The position numbers were made by a program, and so were the translations under genes. From positions 434,001 through 498,000 of the forward strand of contig NTMA01000013.1 of the NCBI GenBank assembly GCA_002917075.1: a stretch of 64,000 bases of DNA, read 5' to 3'. This DNA is from Hawksworthiomyces lignivorus (lineage: Eukaryota > Ascomycota > Sordariomycetes > Ophiostomatales > Ophiostomataceae). Below the pieces are notes generated by a model, which was given only the letters and a program-made list of their open reading frames with translations, was not told the origin of the DNA and searched no databases. Below, piece after piece: positions 1 through 11,416 of this stretch (its first letter is position 1; each line of letters starts with the position of its first letter).

Positions 1-674
1 TATTGTTAATATACTATAGCCCGATTTTTTTCTTTCTTCTTTTTCCTTCCCATTTTCGAATCCTCAGTCTTCCCGCACCTCATCCCTTGAAATTCATTCC
101 GCGGCCCCGAATTGACAGCTGATTGACTCGCCTGCTGTCCTTCTCCTCATCGGCAACAAACTTTGGTCGATACCTGTTTCTTTTCCGAACTTTGCTTCTT
201 ATGATCTAATTCATCTTCCGTGCGTGTTACCTTTTTCTTCACTTTTGCTTCATTTTTTTTTATTTTTAGGTTACCCAATTGCATTCTTTTTAAGCTTTCG
301 CTCTTGTCTATTTCACATTCTTGTCTACTATATTTTCTGTAAACAAAAGTACCCGCTACTATATTTGTCGCCACGAAAAACCAAAGGAAGACAAAAAAAA
401 AAAAAAAAAGAATACCTCCGTTTCATAGATACTCTCTCGTTTCCTCGTTATCTTCTGCACCCCGCGCGAATGCATCCAGCTTGGCTGCTGATTTGAAAAT
501 CTCCCCTCAATGCTAATCATCGAAGACCTCAAAACACACAAGAGAACCTGGCAGCGCACTGCCAGCAACGCCACGACCCACACCGACCATTCCTTCAGGA
601 CTGGCAGACACGGCAAAGACAGGAAAACCAGCAACGCCGGCAGCTCCTGGCGTGCCCCCCCTGGAATCGTCGTC
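1..674. promoter_or_regulatory. Upstream region of VTC4
   Basis: No gene is recognisable here. The stretch is T- and CT-rich, typical of a fungal promoter and 5' leader. An ATG at 510 is in frame with VTC4 and would add 55 residues that do not look like any SPX N-terminus, so I read it as leader sequence. Confidence 0.5.
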
Positions 675-3390
675 ATGAAGTTCGGCGATCAACTGCGCTC
701 TAGCGTCATCCGTGAGTATGAGTGGTCCTACCTCAACTATGACGGCCTGAAGGACAAGCTCCGGTCCCCCAGCGGCCCCATCATCGAGGTCGGCGACGAT
801 GCCGCTGCCGCTACTGGCGGCGCTGACGCGTCCTCTGCCGCTGCCCAGGGCAAGAAGCCCGCCAAGAAGGGTGCGGCAGCAGCCTCCAAGTTCGCGCCTT
901 CCGGCAGGCCCCTGCATCCTCAGCGCGAATGGACCGAGGACGACGAGGCCGGCTTCGTGACCATGCTCGAGAACGAGCTCGAGAAGGTCCACCAGAAGCA
1001 GCAGGTCAAGGCCATCGAGATCCAGCGCATGATCGCCGTCAGCGACCGCGAGGTCAACGATGTCGTCAACCGCCTTCGTGAGCGCGGCACTGGCGCCGGT
1101 CCGAGCGAGGAGGAGTTCATGCTGCTCGAGGAGGACCTCAGCGACATCATTGCCGACGTGCACGATCTGGCCAAGTTCGTCCAGGTCAACTATACGGGCT
1201 TCTACAAGATCATCAAGAAGCACGACGTACGTAGCTGCCCTTCTCTCCGCTTCTATAAACGCAGATCAGCAGCTAGCAAAATAGACTAGAAAGCGACGTG
1301 GCTTGCTAACTTTGTGCTAGAAAATGACCGGATGGCATCTGAAGCCCGTCTTCGACACGCGCCTCAAGGCCAAGCCCTTCTATAAGGAGAACTACGACGC
1401 GTCTGTCGTGAAGCTGTCCAAGCTCTATGACCTCGTCCGCACGCGCGGCAACCCCGTCAAGGGTGACAGCAGCGCTGGTGGCTCCCAGGCCAACTTCGTC
1501 CGCCACACCACCAAGTACTGGGTGCACCCGGACAACGTGACCGAGCTCAAGCTGATCATTCTGAAGCACCTGCCTGTGCTGGTCTTCAACGCCAGCAAAG
1601 AGTTCGAGCAGGCCGACTCCGCCATCACTTCCATCTACTACGACAACCCGGACACCTGGGAACTGTATGAGGGCCGTCTGAAGAAGACCGAGGGTGCCGA
1701 GGCAATCCGTCTGCGTTGGTACGGCGGCATGCGCAGCGAGACCATCTTCGTCGAGCGCAAGACCCATCGCGAAGACTGGACCGGCGAGAAGTCTGTCAAG
1801 GCCCGCTTCTCGCTCAAGGAGAAGAATGTCAACGCGTACATGCGTGGCGAGCTGCTGCCGACTGCCATCTTCGAGAAGGCCCGCAAGGAGGGCAAGAAGT
1901 CCAAGAAGGCCATCGCCGAAGACGAGCGTTTGGCCGCTGAGATCCAGTACTCCGTTCTCAAGAAGGGCTACCGTCCCGTGTGCCGCTCCTTCTATAACCG
2001 CACAGCTTTCCAGCTGCCAGGTGATGCTCGCGTGCGTATCTCCCTCGACACCGAGCTGACTATGGTGCGCGAGGACAACCTGGACGGCCGCCAGCGGTCG
2101 GGCGACAACTGGCGCCGCATGGACATTGGTATAGACTACCCCTTCTCGCAGCTGCCGGCCGCCGACGTCGAGCGCTTTCCCTATGCTGTCCTGGAGGTGA
2201 AGCTGCAGACGCAGCTTGGCCAGGAGCCGCCTGAGTGGGTGCGTCAGCTCATCTCCAGTCACTTGGTCGAGGCCGTGCCCAAATTCTCCAAGTTCATCCA
2301 TGGCACCGCTACGCTGTTCCCGGACCGCATCAAGCTGCTGCCCTTCTGGCTGCCGCAGATGGATGTCGACATCCGCAAGCCGCGGTCGCACGACTTTGGC
2401 ATCCGCCGCTCTGGCCACTCCGGCACGACGGCGACGTCCGAGGACGAGGACGAGGACGACTATGACTCGGATGACGAAGGTCTTGTCGACAGCAACGCCC
2501 TGGTCCAGCAGACGCGGAACCGCCACACTTTTGGCGGCCCCGTGACCAACGGCAACGGCGAGTCCAGCTCAGCCAGCGCGGCTGCCGTGGCTGCCCGCCT
2601 GCCGCACCACGGTCTGACGAAGGACGTCGAGGAGCAGACGGCCGAGTCCAATGCCCTGACCGACCCGTACCCGGTGTACGATTCCGAGGACGAGGATGCG
2701 GAGGAAGAAGAGGACCGCGAGCGCGCTGCGCTGGAGGAGGCGCGTCGCGTGGGCGGCTGGACATACTATTCCGCTCTGCTGGCCGCATACGGCAAGGCGA
2801 CGGGGCGGGCACTAGGCAACGGCGTGGTCAACGTGGCCTCCGCTCTGGTGCCGCATCCGCGGGGATCTGCGATCCCCCAGAACGAGCGCCAGCGCCAGCT
2901 CTTCGGCCCCGGCCCAGTGCAGACCAAGCAGTTCCGCGCTCCCAAGGGCAAGAAGATCTACGTGCCCGTGCGCGTCGAGCCCAAGGTTTATTTTGCCGCC
3001 GAGCGGACGTTCCTGGGATGGGTGAGTTTAGGATTGCCTGCTGGCTAACACTAGTCTCGTTCCGTTTTTGCACTTTTCCCTTCAGTCTTGCTAATAACTT
3101 GCTAGCTCGAATACTCCATCTACATCGGCACGATCGCAGCAACGCTGCTCAACTTTGGCTCCAAGCCTGACAGCATCTCCTTTGTTGTCGCTGGCGTCTT
3201 CACCCTGCTGGCCGTCGCCAGCTTGATCTACAGCGTTGGCATCTACTTCTACCGCAGCCGCGCCATCCGCACCCGCCGCGCCTCCGCCCAGTTCTACGAC
3301 CGCTACGGCCCCACCGTGCTGTGCATTGCGCTGCTTTCTGCCATCGCCCTCAACTTCGCCTTCGAGGGTCGTTCGCGGGACCTTTGGTGA
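675..3390 (+). CDS. VTC4: Vacuolar transporter chaperone 4, polyphosphate polymerase
   Basis: Catalytic subunit of the VTC complex, which makes polyphosphate from ATP and moves it into the vacuole. Three exons (675-1226, 1321-3021, 3106-3390) give 845 residues. The protein opens with [10 protein letters not shown], the usual SPX start. The SPX domain fills roughly the first 190 residues, and its basic C-terminal helix (KIIKKHDK) fits inositol-pyrophosphate sensing. The VTC catalytic domain follows ([28 protein letters not shown]), then an acidic linker rich in DEDED runs, and finally a DUF202-type domain with three membrane spans starting at AERTFLGW. Both introns have GT/AG ends and phases agree. 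It is somewhat longer than the yeast protein (about 720 residues), mainly in the linkers. It converges on MCM4. Identity is secure; only the exact start is uncertain because of the upstream in-frame ATG. Confidence 0.95.
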
Positions 3391-3916
3391 AGAAGAGGAG
3401 TGTAGAAGAAGGACGTGTGCAGGTACGGGAAGGCTTGGGAACGATATTATAATCAGGATTGCCGGATAGGAAGTGAAACGTTGCGCGTCCGTGTGGATTT
3501 ATAGCTTGTCATCATATCGTGTTTTGGTTATTTCTCGTGTTTTAGGTTCTTGTACTATGTAGACTGTATTTTGGTATCCTGCATTGGCGGTTTTCACAAG
3601 GGGCATTGAACAGATAGCAATATAGCTAACTACAGAATAAGAAGAAAAGCAAAATATAGTCGATCAACCAAATGTATGTATCAAGCGAGCGAAGGCACCA
3701 TTCCAAACAAGCTTCCGTCTTTAGTTTTCCGTTTATCTACCATTAGTATAAAATAGCACGACCCACCCATCTCATAAGTCCTAGTTGCACATGACTCTCC
3801 AAAAAAAGACTAAAAAGCAACGCGCAAAGTATTGCTCCTAATAACAAATCCCAAATGTGTTAATCCTCACTCATAGCACTCTCGTAGCTTCAAATGCATT
3901 CATCCAGAGCAGCCCA
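3391..3916. other. Convergent intergenic region VTC4/MCM4
   Basis: AT-rich 3' flanks of two converging genes. I see no further gene. Confidence 0.5.
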
Positions 3917-6900
3917 TCACGAAACGGTCGTCACGCGCCGCACCGTCCGCCGCGCGCCCTCGCCGCTGACCGTGATGGATCCGTCCATCTCGAGGCCGCG
4001 CATGCACTCGGCCAGGTCGGCCGCCTCGACGGGCACGCTGGCAGCCTCAGCCATGCGGCGCGCCACCTCGGCGTAGCGCAGAGTGGCCTGACCGCTGGTG
4101 GTCAGGTGCTCGTCGAGCAGGCGCAGCACGGCGGTGCGCAGGTCGGCCTTGCGCTTGCGCTCGGCGGCGCTGGTGCCCTCGGTCAGCAGCGACATGTCGA
4201 TGCGGCCCTGGGAGTCGGTGGCGGCGGTCTTGAGGGCCGACTGGATCAGGCGATGAGCCTCACGCACGTCGTCGCCCGTCACCGTCTCGCTAAGGCGCAT
4301 CTTGGCGTGCGCCTCGGCCAGCCGGATCATGGACTCGAGCTGCCGCGTCGTCGCCGTAATGCGCTTCTCGGCCGCGCGTACGTCCTGGCCCAGCTTGCGC
4401 ATCTCCACGTAGGCCTCCACTAGCGCTTGGCCAGCCTGGTTGGACAGCACCGGGTGCACATTGGCCCGCGCGTACGAGATGTACGACGTCAGGAACTCGA
4501 TGGGCTAGTCAAATCATCACTGGTCAGCTTCGTCCTCGCAATGGCATAGTTCTAGTAATATAGAACCGAACAGAAAATAGATCAAAGAAACAAAAGAGGG
4601 TTAAACGTACCAGAATCTCGTTGGAGGATCGCGCAGACTGAGGGGTGTCCTCAAGGTACATGGACAACAGATGCTTCGCCAGCCGCCGGTCTGCCTTCTC
4701 GTCGGCCCGGTCCAGAATAAGGTAGACCAGATCAAAACGCGACAGGAGAGTAGGCGGGAGGTCAATATTTTGTGGCACAGGCAGATCGGGGTTATAGCGA
4801 CTGCCAATAGGGTTGGCTGAGGCCAAAATGCTTGTGCGCGCATTCAGCGTTGTGATGATACCAGCCTTGGCGACAGACACCGTCTGCTGCTCCATGACTT
4901 CGTGCAGAACCGACCGCGTGCTCTCTGACATCTTGTCAAACTCGTCAATGCAGCACACACCGCCATCCGACAGCACCAAAGCGCCAGACTCGAGAACCAG
5001 CTGCCGCGTTTCGGGATCCCGCGTCACGTAGGCTGTCAGACCTACAGCCGATGAACCCTTGCCGCTCGTATAAACACCGCGGGGGGCGATTCTGTGGACA
5101 TAGCTCAGGATCTGCGACTTAGCTGTCGAAGGGTCACCGCAGAGCAGCACGTTGATGTCGCCACGGTATTTCGGACTGCCGCCCTTCTTGAATGCCTTGT
5201 TGGTGCCGCCAAACATCTGTAGCAGGATACCCTTCTTCGCATCGTCCATCTCGTAGACTGAAGGGGCAAGCGAGCGCGCTAGCAGATCGTACACATCTGC
5301 CCGCGCGCCAGTCTGCTTGATCTTGGCCTCCTCTTCGGGCGTCCACGACCGGGTCTCTTCCATGCGGTTGCCGCTGGCATCGCCGCTGACCTCGTTCTGC
5401 TCTGCAAGCAGCGCCGCCTCGACATCATCCTCATCCAGCTCCAGCGTTGATGGATCGATGCCTAGGCGTTTGTTGTCTACCTTCTGGATGTGCAAGACGT
5501 CGACGTAGGTCTTGTGCACGCTGTTGATGGTGCGCTGCCGGGGGTTCACCCGAACGGGGCTCACGCGGAAAATGCCCGTGATCAGCACACGGTCACCGGC
5601 CTTGCAGAAGTCGACTAACTCGTTATAGACGCAGACAGAGACTGAGTGGGGCGTCTGCCCAGCGGGAACGGCGTCCGGCGTCTCTTGCAGCTTGATGACC
5701 TGCTTGTCCTCGAAAATGCAGCGATTGTGCACAATCTGCATCGAGTTCTTGGTTCCACACGAGGGACGCGGGCACTCAGTCGGCTCACGAATTTTGCCAC
5801 GGTCAAGGCTGACTGTGACAGAGTGGTTGCAGGCGTTGCACTTGAAGAACGCGTCCTTCATGTCGGGAATCACAGGCGTGGTACGAATAACCAGGCCCTT
5901 TATAGAGATGAGCCTGTCCATATCTGTTTGCGGCGTTAGTAAAATGAGGCGAAACACATTTGGCACTGAGTGCTATATAGTCATCAGAAACATACCGGAC
6001 GGGTTCAGGTCCCGGAGATTAGTAGATTTGTCCAACCCAAAGGGCCGCACAATATAGACTGTCTTGCTGACATCGTCCTCTAAGGTCTGTGCCTGGGATT
6101 GCGCCTGCTGCGAAGGCCGTGGAGTAGCTGGTGGCTCTTCGCTTCTCTCAGAGCTGGGGAAATTGAGGTCAGAGCTCTGGCTGGCGCTCTGCGTCCGTCC
6201 GCCACCGGAGCTGCTCTGGGAGGCAGCAGCCTTCTGGCGGTTGACTTCGGCATGTGCAAGCTCGGACATCAAGTCATGAACAGACTGGTCCATGATGGGC
6301 ACAATTTCTTGCGGGTAGGCCTGTGCCTGGTACCATAGCTTGTTGGTGCGTGGGTAGGCCTTCAGGTCGCGGATGTCAACATACAGCCGCGATGTGCCCA
6401 GCAAGAGCATGTTTTGCATCGTCTCCCAATATGGCTTGGACTCGGCCTCGGGTAGGCTTGCTGTCTGGGCCTCAGACATGCCGTCAAGCCACATGCGGTA
6501 TTTCTTGGTGAAATTGCGCAAGAAATCCTTGAAGGACGCAAACGTGTCATCGATCGACACCGTCGTACCCCAAATCAAGCTCTGGCTCATGCCACCCAAC
6601 GCCTCCGCCTCTGATGTGTCTGGGTTGTTGGTCGCAAAGGAACCGACGTCTGAGCCCGCAGGACCTTCACTCAGGACTTGGCCTGCGTCGTCGAGAATGA
6701 TGCGACGAGGAGGAGCAGCCCGCGGCGTGCGCATCAGGCCATCTGAGTTAATGTCACCGCGACGCGAACGAGCGGGGCCCGCCGACCCAGACCGCTGGTC
6801 AACAAAAAGAGCGCTACTCTCGCTGCGCAAGTCGGATTGGAAGCCGATGTTACGGCCTGGGCTGGAGCTGGGATCATATCGGATCGGAGACGATTCTGCA

Positions 6901-7359
6901 AGCAGGAGAGTTAATCAACTATAATAACGCGCAGCAAGAACCGCCTGTGGTGATAGAAAGAGTGTCGTTACCTCCAAGAAGACCGCTAGCACGAGGGGTC
7001 CGGTCACCAGCAGAGACGCTCTGGGTGTCCGTCATCTGGGCGAGAGGCGAGCTGGGCGCAATGCCTCGGGCATTGTTGTTGGGGTTCAGCGAGTCCTGGG
7101 TGCTCTGGGTGTTGCTCATCTGCCGCAGAGGAGACGAGGCGCCTTGGTTGTTGGCAGCAGCTGGTGATGACTGGTAGAAGAGCGGGCTGGACTGGAGCTG
7201 GGACGAAGGTGTCCGCCCACCACGAGGCGTGGCATCATTGTTGCCAGCGTTTGATGGTCCCGGCGCCGGACTGCTGCGAGGCTGGGAATTGCGCTGGCTG
7301 CGACGGGGGGTGCCCGCCTGGGAGTTCCGCGTTGAGCGGCGACTCGCGGGGGACGACAT
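3917..7359 (-). CDS. MCM4: DNA replication licensing factor MCM4
   Basis: Subunit of the MCM2-7 replicative helicase. Four exons on the minus strand (7359-6972, 6895-5996, 5923-4611, 4504-3917) give 1062 residues with consistent phases. The N-terminus is a long Ser/Arg/Gln-rich disordered tail with SP sites, a known target of cell-cycle kinases in Mcm4 proteins. A four-cysteine zinc site follows near residue 460 (CNAC ... CPRPSC). The AAA+ core has Walker A GDPSTAKS near residue 690, Walker [10 protein letters not shown] and arginine finger LSRFD. The last exon carries the winged-helix tail. Joining exons 2 and 3 gives [13 protein letters not shown], a hallmark of the Mcm4 branch. The gene is divergent from RET3 across 610 bp containing an ACGCGT box. 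Confidence 0.95.
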
Positions 7360-7969
7360 GGTGCGTATGTATGTTTTTGCTTGTATGAAGTTGCGTTCTG
7401 TATCTCGCTTCTAGCTTGTCTGTCAGGGTATCGAGAGCTGCAGAGAAGAAGTGGGCAGAGATGCAGATGCTTTAGGAATGGAGATGAAGTTTTGAGAGTA
7501 AAGGAGAAAAACAAAAAGATATTAAGGCAGAATAGAAGAAAAGAAAAAGATGATCTAAAGGGAAGGTGGGAGGCAAGAGAAAATGGGGAAAGAGCGATCC
7601 ACAGGCGCACAAGAAGAAGAAGAAAACGCGAGTTTAATTGAGACGCGTGAAAAGGAGGGTGGAGGGGGCACGAAAGTCGCGTCGAAGCGCGTAAAGTGGT
7701 TTTTCACACATTGGGCATTGAGAATTGGTCCGAGCGTCTTGGAGAATTATGGGTCAAACTTGTACCACGTTAAAGCCACATTCAGGTCTCAAATGTGCAC
7801 CGCCACTCGCAGTAGGGAGGGGAGCAAGCTATGGATTGTGTGCAGGGAAACTTGTCCACAGTAAAATGCAACCCCCCATAAACAGCTGGCATCACTATCA
7901 AAACTAACCCACCGACATTCTTCCCTCTCTGCCGGCCCAGACTTCCCTCATACAATTCTCACGCACACA
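7360..7969. promoter_or_regulatory. Divergent promoter MCM4/RET3
   Basis: Shared upstream region of two divergent genes. The MCM4 side is CT-rich on its coding strand. Several CGCG-containing words cluster at about 7624-7702. No ORF with recognisable homology lies here. Confidence 0.6.
7643..7648. promoter_or_regulatory. MCB-like ACGCGT element upstream of MCM4
   Basis: Perfect palindromic ACGCGT about 285 bp before the MCM4 start. Nearby CGCG words include AAACGCGAG, GTCGCGTC and AGCGCGTAA. In yeasts this sequence is the MBF site driving G1/S expression of replication genes. Binding here is inferred from sequence and gene function. Confidence 0.5.
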
Positions 7970-8814
7970 ATGGCTCCAGGTCTGTCTCTATACTCGGTCA
8001 AGGCCGTCATCATCCTGGCCGATGATGGCTCCCGGATATTTGCCAAGTACTACCAGCAGCCGCACCACGCGCCAACAGCAGCAGGAGGTAAGAAGACGAT
8101 AATACACGAGACCAAATGAGAATGAACGAGAACGAAGAAAAAAGACTGTTTGGGGGGGGGAAGGAATGGGGGATTGCTCGTGATAAGAAAGAGAAGAAGT
8201 AGCATAGGAGGTCCTGGATGATGCTGACCTGCTGTTCACTTTAGCCCCGCCTGCGGCCGGCCCATTTGCAGACGTCAAGGCGCAGAAGACCTTTGAGAAG
8301 GGCCTTCTCGAGAAGACAGCCAAGCAGACGTCCGACATCCTGCTCTACGACAACCACATTGTTCTCTACAAGACCGAGTCCGACGTGACCATGTATGTCG
8401 TTGGCAGCGTGGACGAGAACGAGGTGCTGCTGTACAATGTCATCCTGACTATTCGGGACTCCCTGCATCTGTTATTGAAGTAAGCCAGGTCATTTCACCG
8501 CAATTTATGCCCCTGTGCAGCTTTACAATTTCCTCTTGTGGTTATCCGATTGCTGACAGTGGCACTTCAGGCAATCCATCGACAAGCGCACACTCATCGA
8601 GTGCTATGACATTCTCGCCCTGACGATGGACGAGATCATCGACGACGGTGTCATCCTCGAGACGGACCCCAGCATCGTAGTGACGCGCGTCAGCAAGGCA
8701 CCCACGCAGGATGTCAACATCGGCCGTATCGATCCCTTCAGCGAGCAGGGTGTCAACCAGCTGGCGCAGCTCGGCCGCTCCAAGATCTCGGACTGGCTCC
8801 GGACCGGGCTGTAG
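7970..8814 (+). CDS. RET3: Coatomer subunit zeta
   Basis: Small subunit of the COPI coat, which drives Golgi-to-ER vesicle traffic; it pairs with gamma-COP and has a longin/adaptin-small-chain fold. Three exons (7970-8087, 8245-8479, 8571-8814) give 198 residues, close to the family's usual length. The opening LYSVKAVIILADDGSRIFAKYY is the beta-strand start of zeta-COP. The centre (DILLYDNHIVLYK, VGSVDENE) and the C-terminal helix (SIDKRTLIECYDILALTMDEIIDDG) also match the family. Splice phases agree at both introns. It is divergent from MCM4 and converges on SUA5. There is nothing odd about the coding sequence. Confidence 0.94.
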
Positions 8815-9128
8815 GAGGCCGGTGTGCGGAGCGAAGCTCGGGATAGGAGGCGCTGATAGAGGCTGGCGTGGGACGAAAAAGGATACCTTTCATAATGGTC
8901 TTTCTGGAGCAAAGCTAGAGGGCTCAAGGCTAGGAGTTACGCTGTTCTATGACCTCAAAATACTGACATGTTTGCTTGTTATTGCGCTGCACTTTTCGTC
9001 TTCCAATTCTCAAGATTATACATAAACCGTAATGTGCTTGTTGCTGCTTTGAGCTGCACCATCATTCCATCCGTCTATGTCTATATTTCGTGTGAAGGGA
9101 AGGATATCTACACCAATCGGAACATCCA
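8815..9128. other. Convergent intergenic region RET3/SUA5
   Basis: About 310 bp of shared 3' flank with no further gene. Confidence 0.5.
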
Positions 9129-10640
9129 TTACCGCACCTCTGACGCTGCCTTGCGCAGCCGGTTCATCACCGCTGCCGCTATATCGTCTTTGCGGTCGTC
9201 GACGCCTTCGACGAGGATGACGTCGGCTCCACGAGCGTCGAGATCCCGCAGTGACGAGAACAGACCGTGGGCAATGCTCGGCAGATCGCGGCCGAGGTCT
9301 AAATCCAGCACGGTCGTAGCCTCCTCTTCCCCTACCAAGTCGTATTCCTTCCAGTCGTATGTAATCGCACCATTCTCCGTCTGGATACGTTCTGGCTGCT
9401 GTGCTTTGCTCTCCACCCCATGAGCGGAAGCCTTTGGCTGGAGCGACGGCAGCCCCTGCAGCGACGGCCAGGTGCTGGTGCGGACCACGCCGACGACGTG
9501 GGGCCGCGGCTGCTTGCCTGCCTCGCCGTTCGCGCCGTTTGTGGCGGGGCGCACGGATCGAATGGCCTGCACGAGATCCGCCGGCGCCGGCGCCGGCGCC
9601 TGCTGCTGCTGCTGTCCGCTCTCGCCGTCGGGCCGCCGGCCCTCGTAGAGCACGACGCGCGCCTTGGGGCTGTAGTGCTTGTACTTCATGCCGGGCGCGC
9701 GCGGCCGCAGGACAGCGGCGTCCTCCTCCTCTTCCTCGCTGCCGACGCCGTTGGCTGCCGGCGCTGGTGCGGCGGCAGCGGCGCCTGCAGCGCCAGCGCC
9801 TGCATCAGCGCTGCGCTTCTGCGCGGCGCCCTTGTGGACGCCCGCGTCGTGGTACGCGCGCTCGACGCGCTCCCAGCCGGGCACGGTGCGCAGCTCGGCG
9901 ATGCTGACGCCGCCGGGCCGCAGCACGACGGGCGGGTCGCACAGGCCGTCGACGACGGTGCTCTCGACGCCCACACCGCAGGCTCCGCCGTCTAGCACCA
10001 CCTCGATGCGCCCGCGCAGATCGTCCACCACGTGCTGCGCCGTCGTCGGCGACGGCCGCGTCGACGCGTTGGCCGACGGGCCCGCCAGCGGGGCGTCCGC
10101 CAGCCGGATCAGCGTGCACGTCAGCGCTGACGCCGGCAGCCGTGCGCCAAACGTCGCCAGGCCCGCCGTCACCTCGGGCGTCAGCGTCCAGCGGGGTGCG
10201 TCCGCATCGTTGGCCGCCGGCACTGGCAGCAGAATCGTCAGCGGCCCCGGCCAGAAGCGCTCCACCAGCGGGCGGTAGATAGCTGGCAGGTCGCGGCTGC
10301 CGCCTAGCAAGCCCCGCAGCATGTCCAGGTCGCACACGTGCACGATCAGCGGGTTGTCCGAGGGGCGGCCCTTGACAGTAAAAATACCCCGGACGGCCGC
10401 GCTGCGGGTCGCGTCTGCGCCGAGTCCGTAGACGGTCTCCGTAGGGAAGCCGACGGGGACGTCTGTATTACGGATGCAGTCTGCCGCAGTGCGGAGCGCA
10501 TCTAGGCCGGGCCCGGATGTGGCTGCCTCCCAGTGATCAAGGCGAGACGGGTGCGCCGAGGAGGACGGTGCGTCTGCTACTGGTCGAAACCGGCCAAGCG
10601 ACCCCGGATCCGCCACGGGGAGGATGCGTGTATCATACAT
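9129..10640 (-). CDS. SUA5: Threonylcarbamoyl-AMP synthase
   Basis: Makes threonylcarbamoyl-AMP from threonine, bicarbonate and ATP, the first step of the t6A modification at tRNA position 37. One exon, 503 residues from the first in-frame ATG. The YrdC domain (roughly 45-260) has the signature FPTETVYGLGA and the KGRPSDNPL loop that binds substrate and nucleotide. After a Gly/Ala/Glu-rich linker comes the C-terminal Sua5 domain, beginning at RAPGMKYKHYSPKA, with an EGVDDRKDDIAAAVMNRL tail. The frame stays open for 54 codons upstream to 10802 without an ATG; the encoded residues are Arg/Ser-rich with no acidic residue, like a mitochondrial presequence (see findings). Confidence 0.93.
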   Translation of the reverse strand: MYDTRILPVADPGSLGRFRPVADAPSSSAHPSRLDHWEAATSGPGLDALRTAADCIRNTDVPVGFPTETVYGLGADATRSAAVRGIFTVKGRPSDNPLIVHVCDLDMLRGLLGGSRDLPAIYRPLVERFWPGPLTILLPVPAANDADAPRWTLTPEVTAGLATFGARLPASALTCTLIRLADAPLAGPSANASTRPSPTTAQHVVDDLRGRIEVVLDGGACGVGVESTVVDGLCDPPVVLRPGGVSIAELRTVPGWERVERAYHDAGVHKGAAQKRSADAGAGAAGAAAAAPAPAANGVGSEEEEEDAAVLRPRAPGMKYKHYSPKARVVLYEGRRPDGESGQQQQQAPAPAPADLVQAIRSVRPATNGANGEAGKQPRPHVVGVVRTSTWPSLQGLPSLQPKASAHGVESKAQQPERIQTENGAITYDWKEYDLVGEEEATTVLDLDLGRDLPSIAHGLFSSLRDLDARGADVILVEGVDDRKDDIAAAVMNRLRKAASEVR

Positions 10641-11416
10641 TGTGAGAAGAGATGGAGAAGAAGATGAAAACGAGGAAAATGAACAATACAGATTAAAAAT
10701 GTGAGAATGGGGTGAAATAGAAATAGGATATAGTGCCGTCCAGCGGGTGGGAAAGCGACGCAGAAGTATCGACGCCGTCGCGAAGGATGAGATGAGTAAC
10801 ACTCTGTAGCAGAAGAGGCTATGCCTACAAGAAGAAATCTTTTTTATTCTATGAGAAGAGAAAGAGTCCTAAAACAGCCCGTGTCCATGATGCCAAGTTT
10901 TTGACAGAAAGTCGGCAAGAAATTCTTTCACTGTTCTTGAATGTCTGAGGTTGTGATGATGTTAGTCATACATTGCGTTAACATGGAGAGGCAGTGAGGC
11001 GCAAAATCTTAAAAATTTTCTGCTAACAAAAAAAAATTTACATCTGCGCCCAACACATTTGGCCGCTGCAAAAACCATCGTTTTATCACTAGTGCTATCT
11101 AATAACGGCGTTTCTCTCGACTTTTCTCGCATCTTCTTGCATTATTTGGTATCTCAGATGGATATATATATATATATGGAAATTAAAAAAAAAAAAAAAA
11201 CCGTGAAAACCCAGCTTTACAGGATATGTGAATCACTTGAGAACGAAAAAGATCCTCGGAAAAACAGCAAACGCTATGAAGCCCTATGCAGCACGAAGAG
11301 TGCAAATGAAACCCAAATCGTAGCATCCCACCGTCCACCGTCCACCGTCCGTCGTCCACCGCCCACCATCCGCAATCCTTCGCCCGCTCCTCCCCCAGCC
11401 TGTCCTGTCTTGTTTG
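10641..11416. promoter_or_regulatory. SUA5 upstream region and kinase 3' flank
   Basis: Contains the open-frame SUA5 leader (10641-10802), an AT-rich stretch with a short TA repeat near 11164-11177, an A-tract near 11187, and an imperfect CCACCGT tandem repeat at about 11330-11370. No other gene is visible. Confidence 0.45.

Noticed and set aside
10803..10860. Extending SUA5 further upstream
   Set aside because: No start codon is available beyond the GTG at 10802; the annotated start stays at the first ATG (10640).
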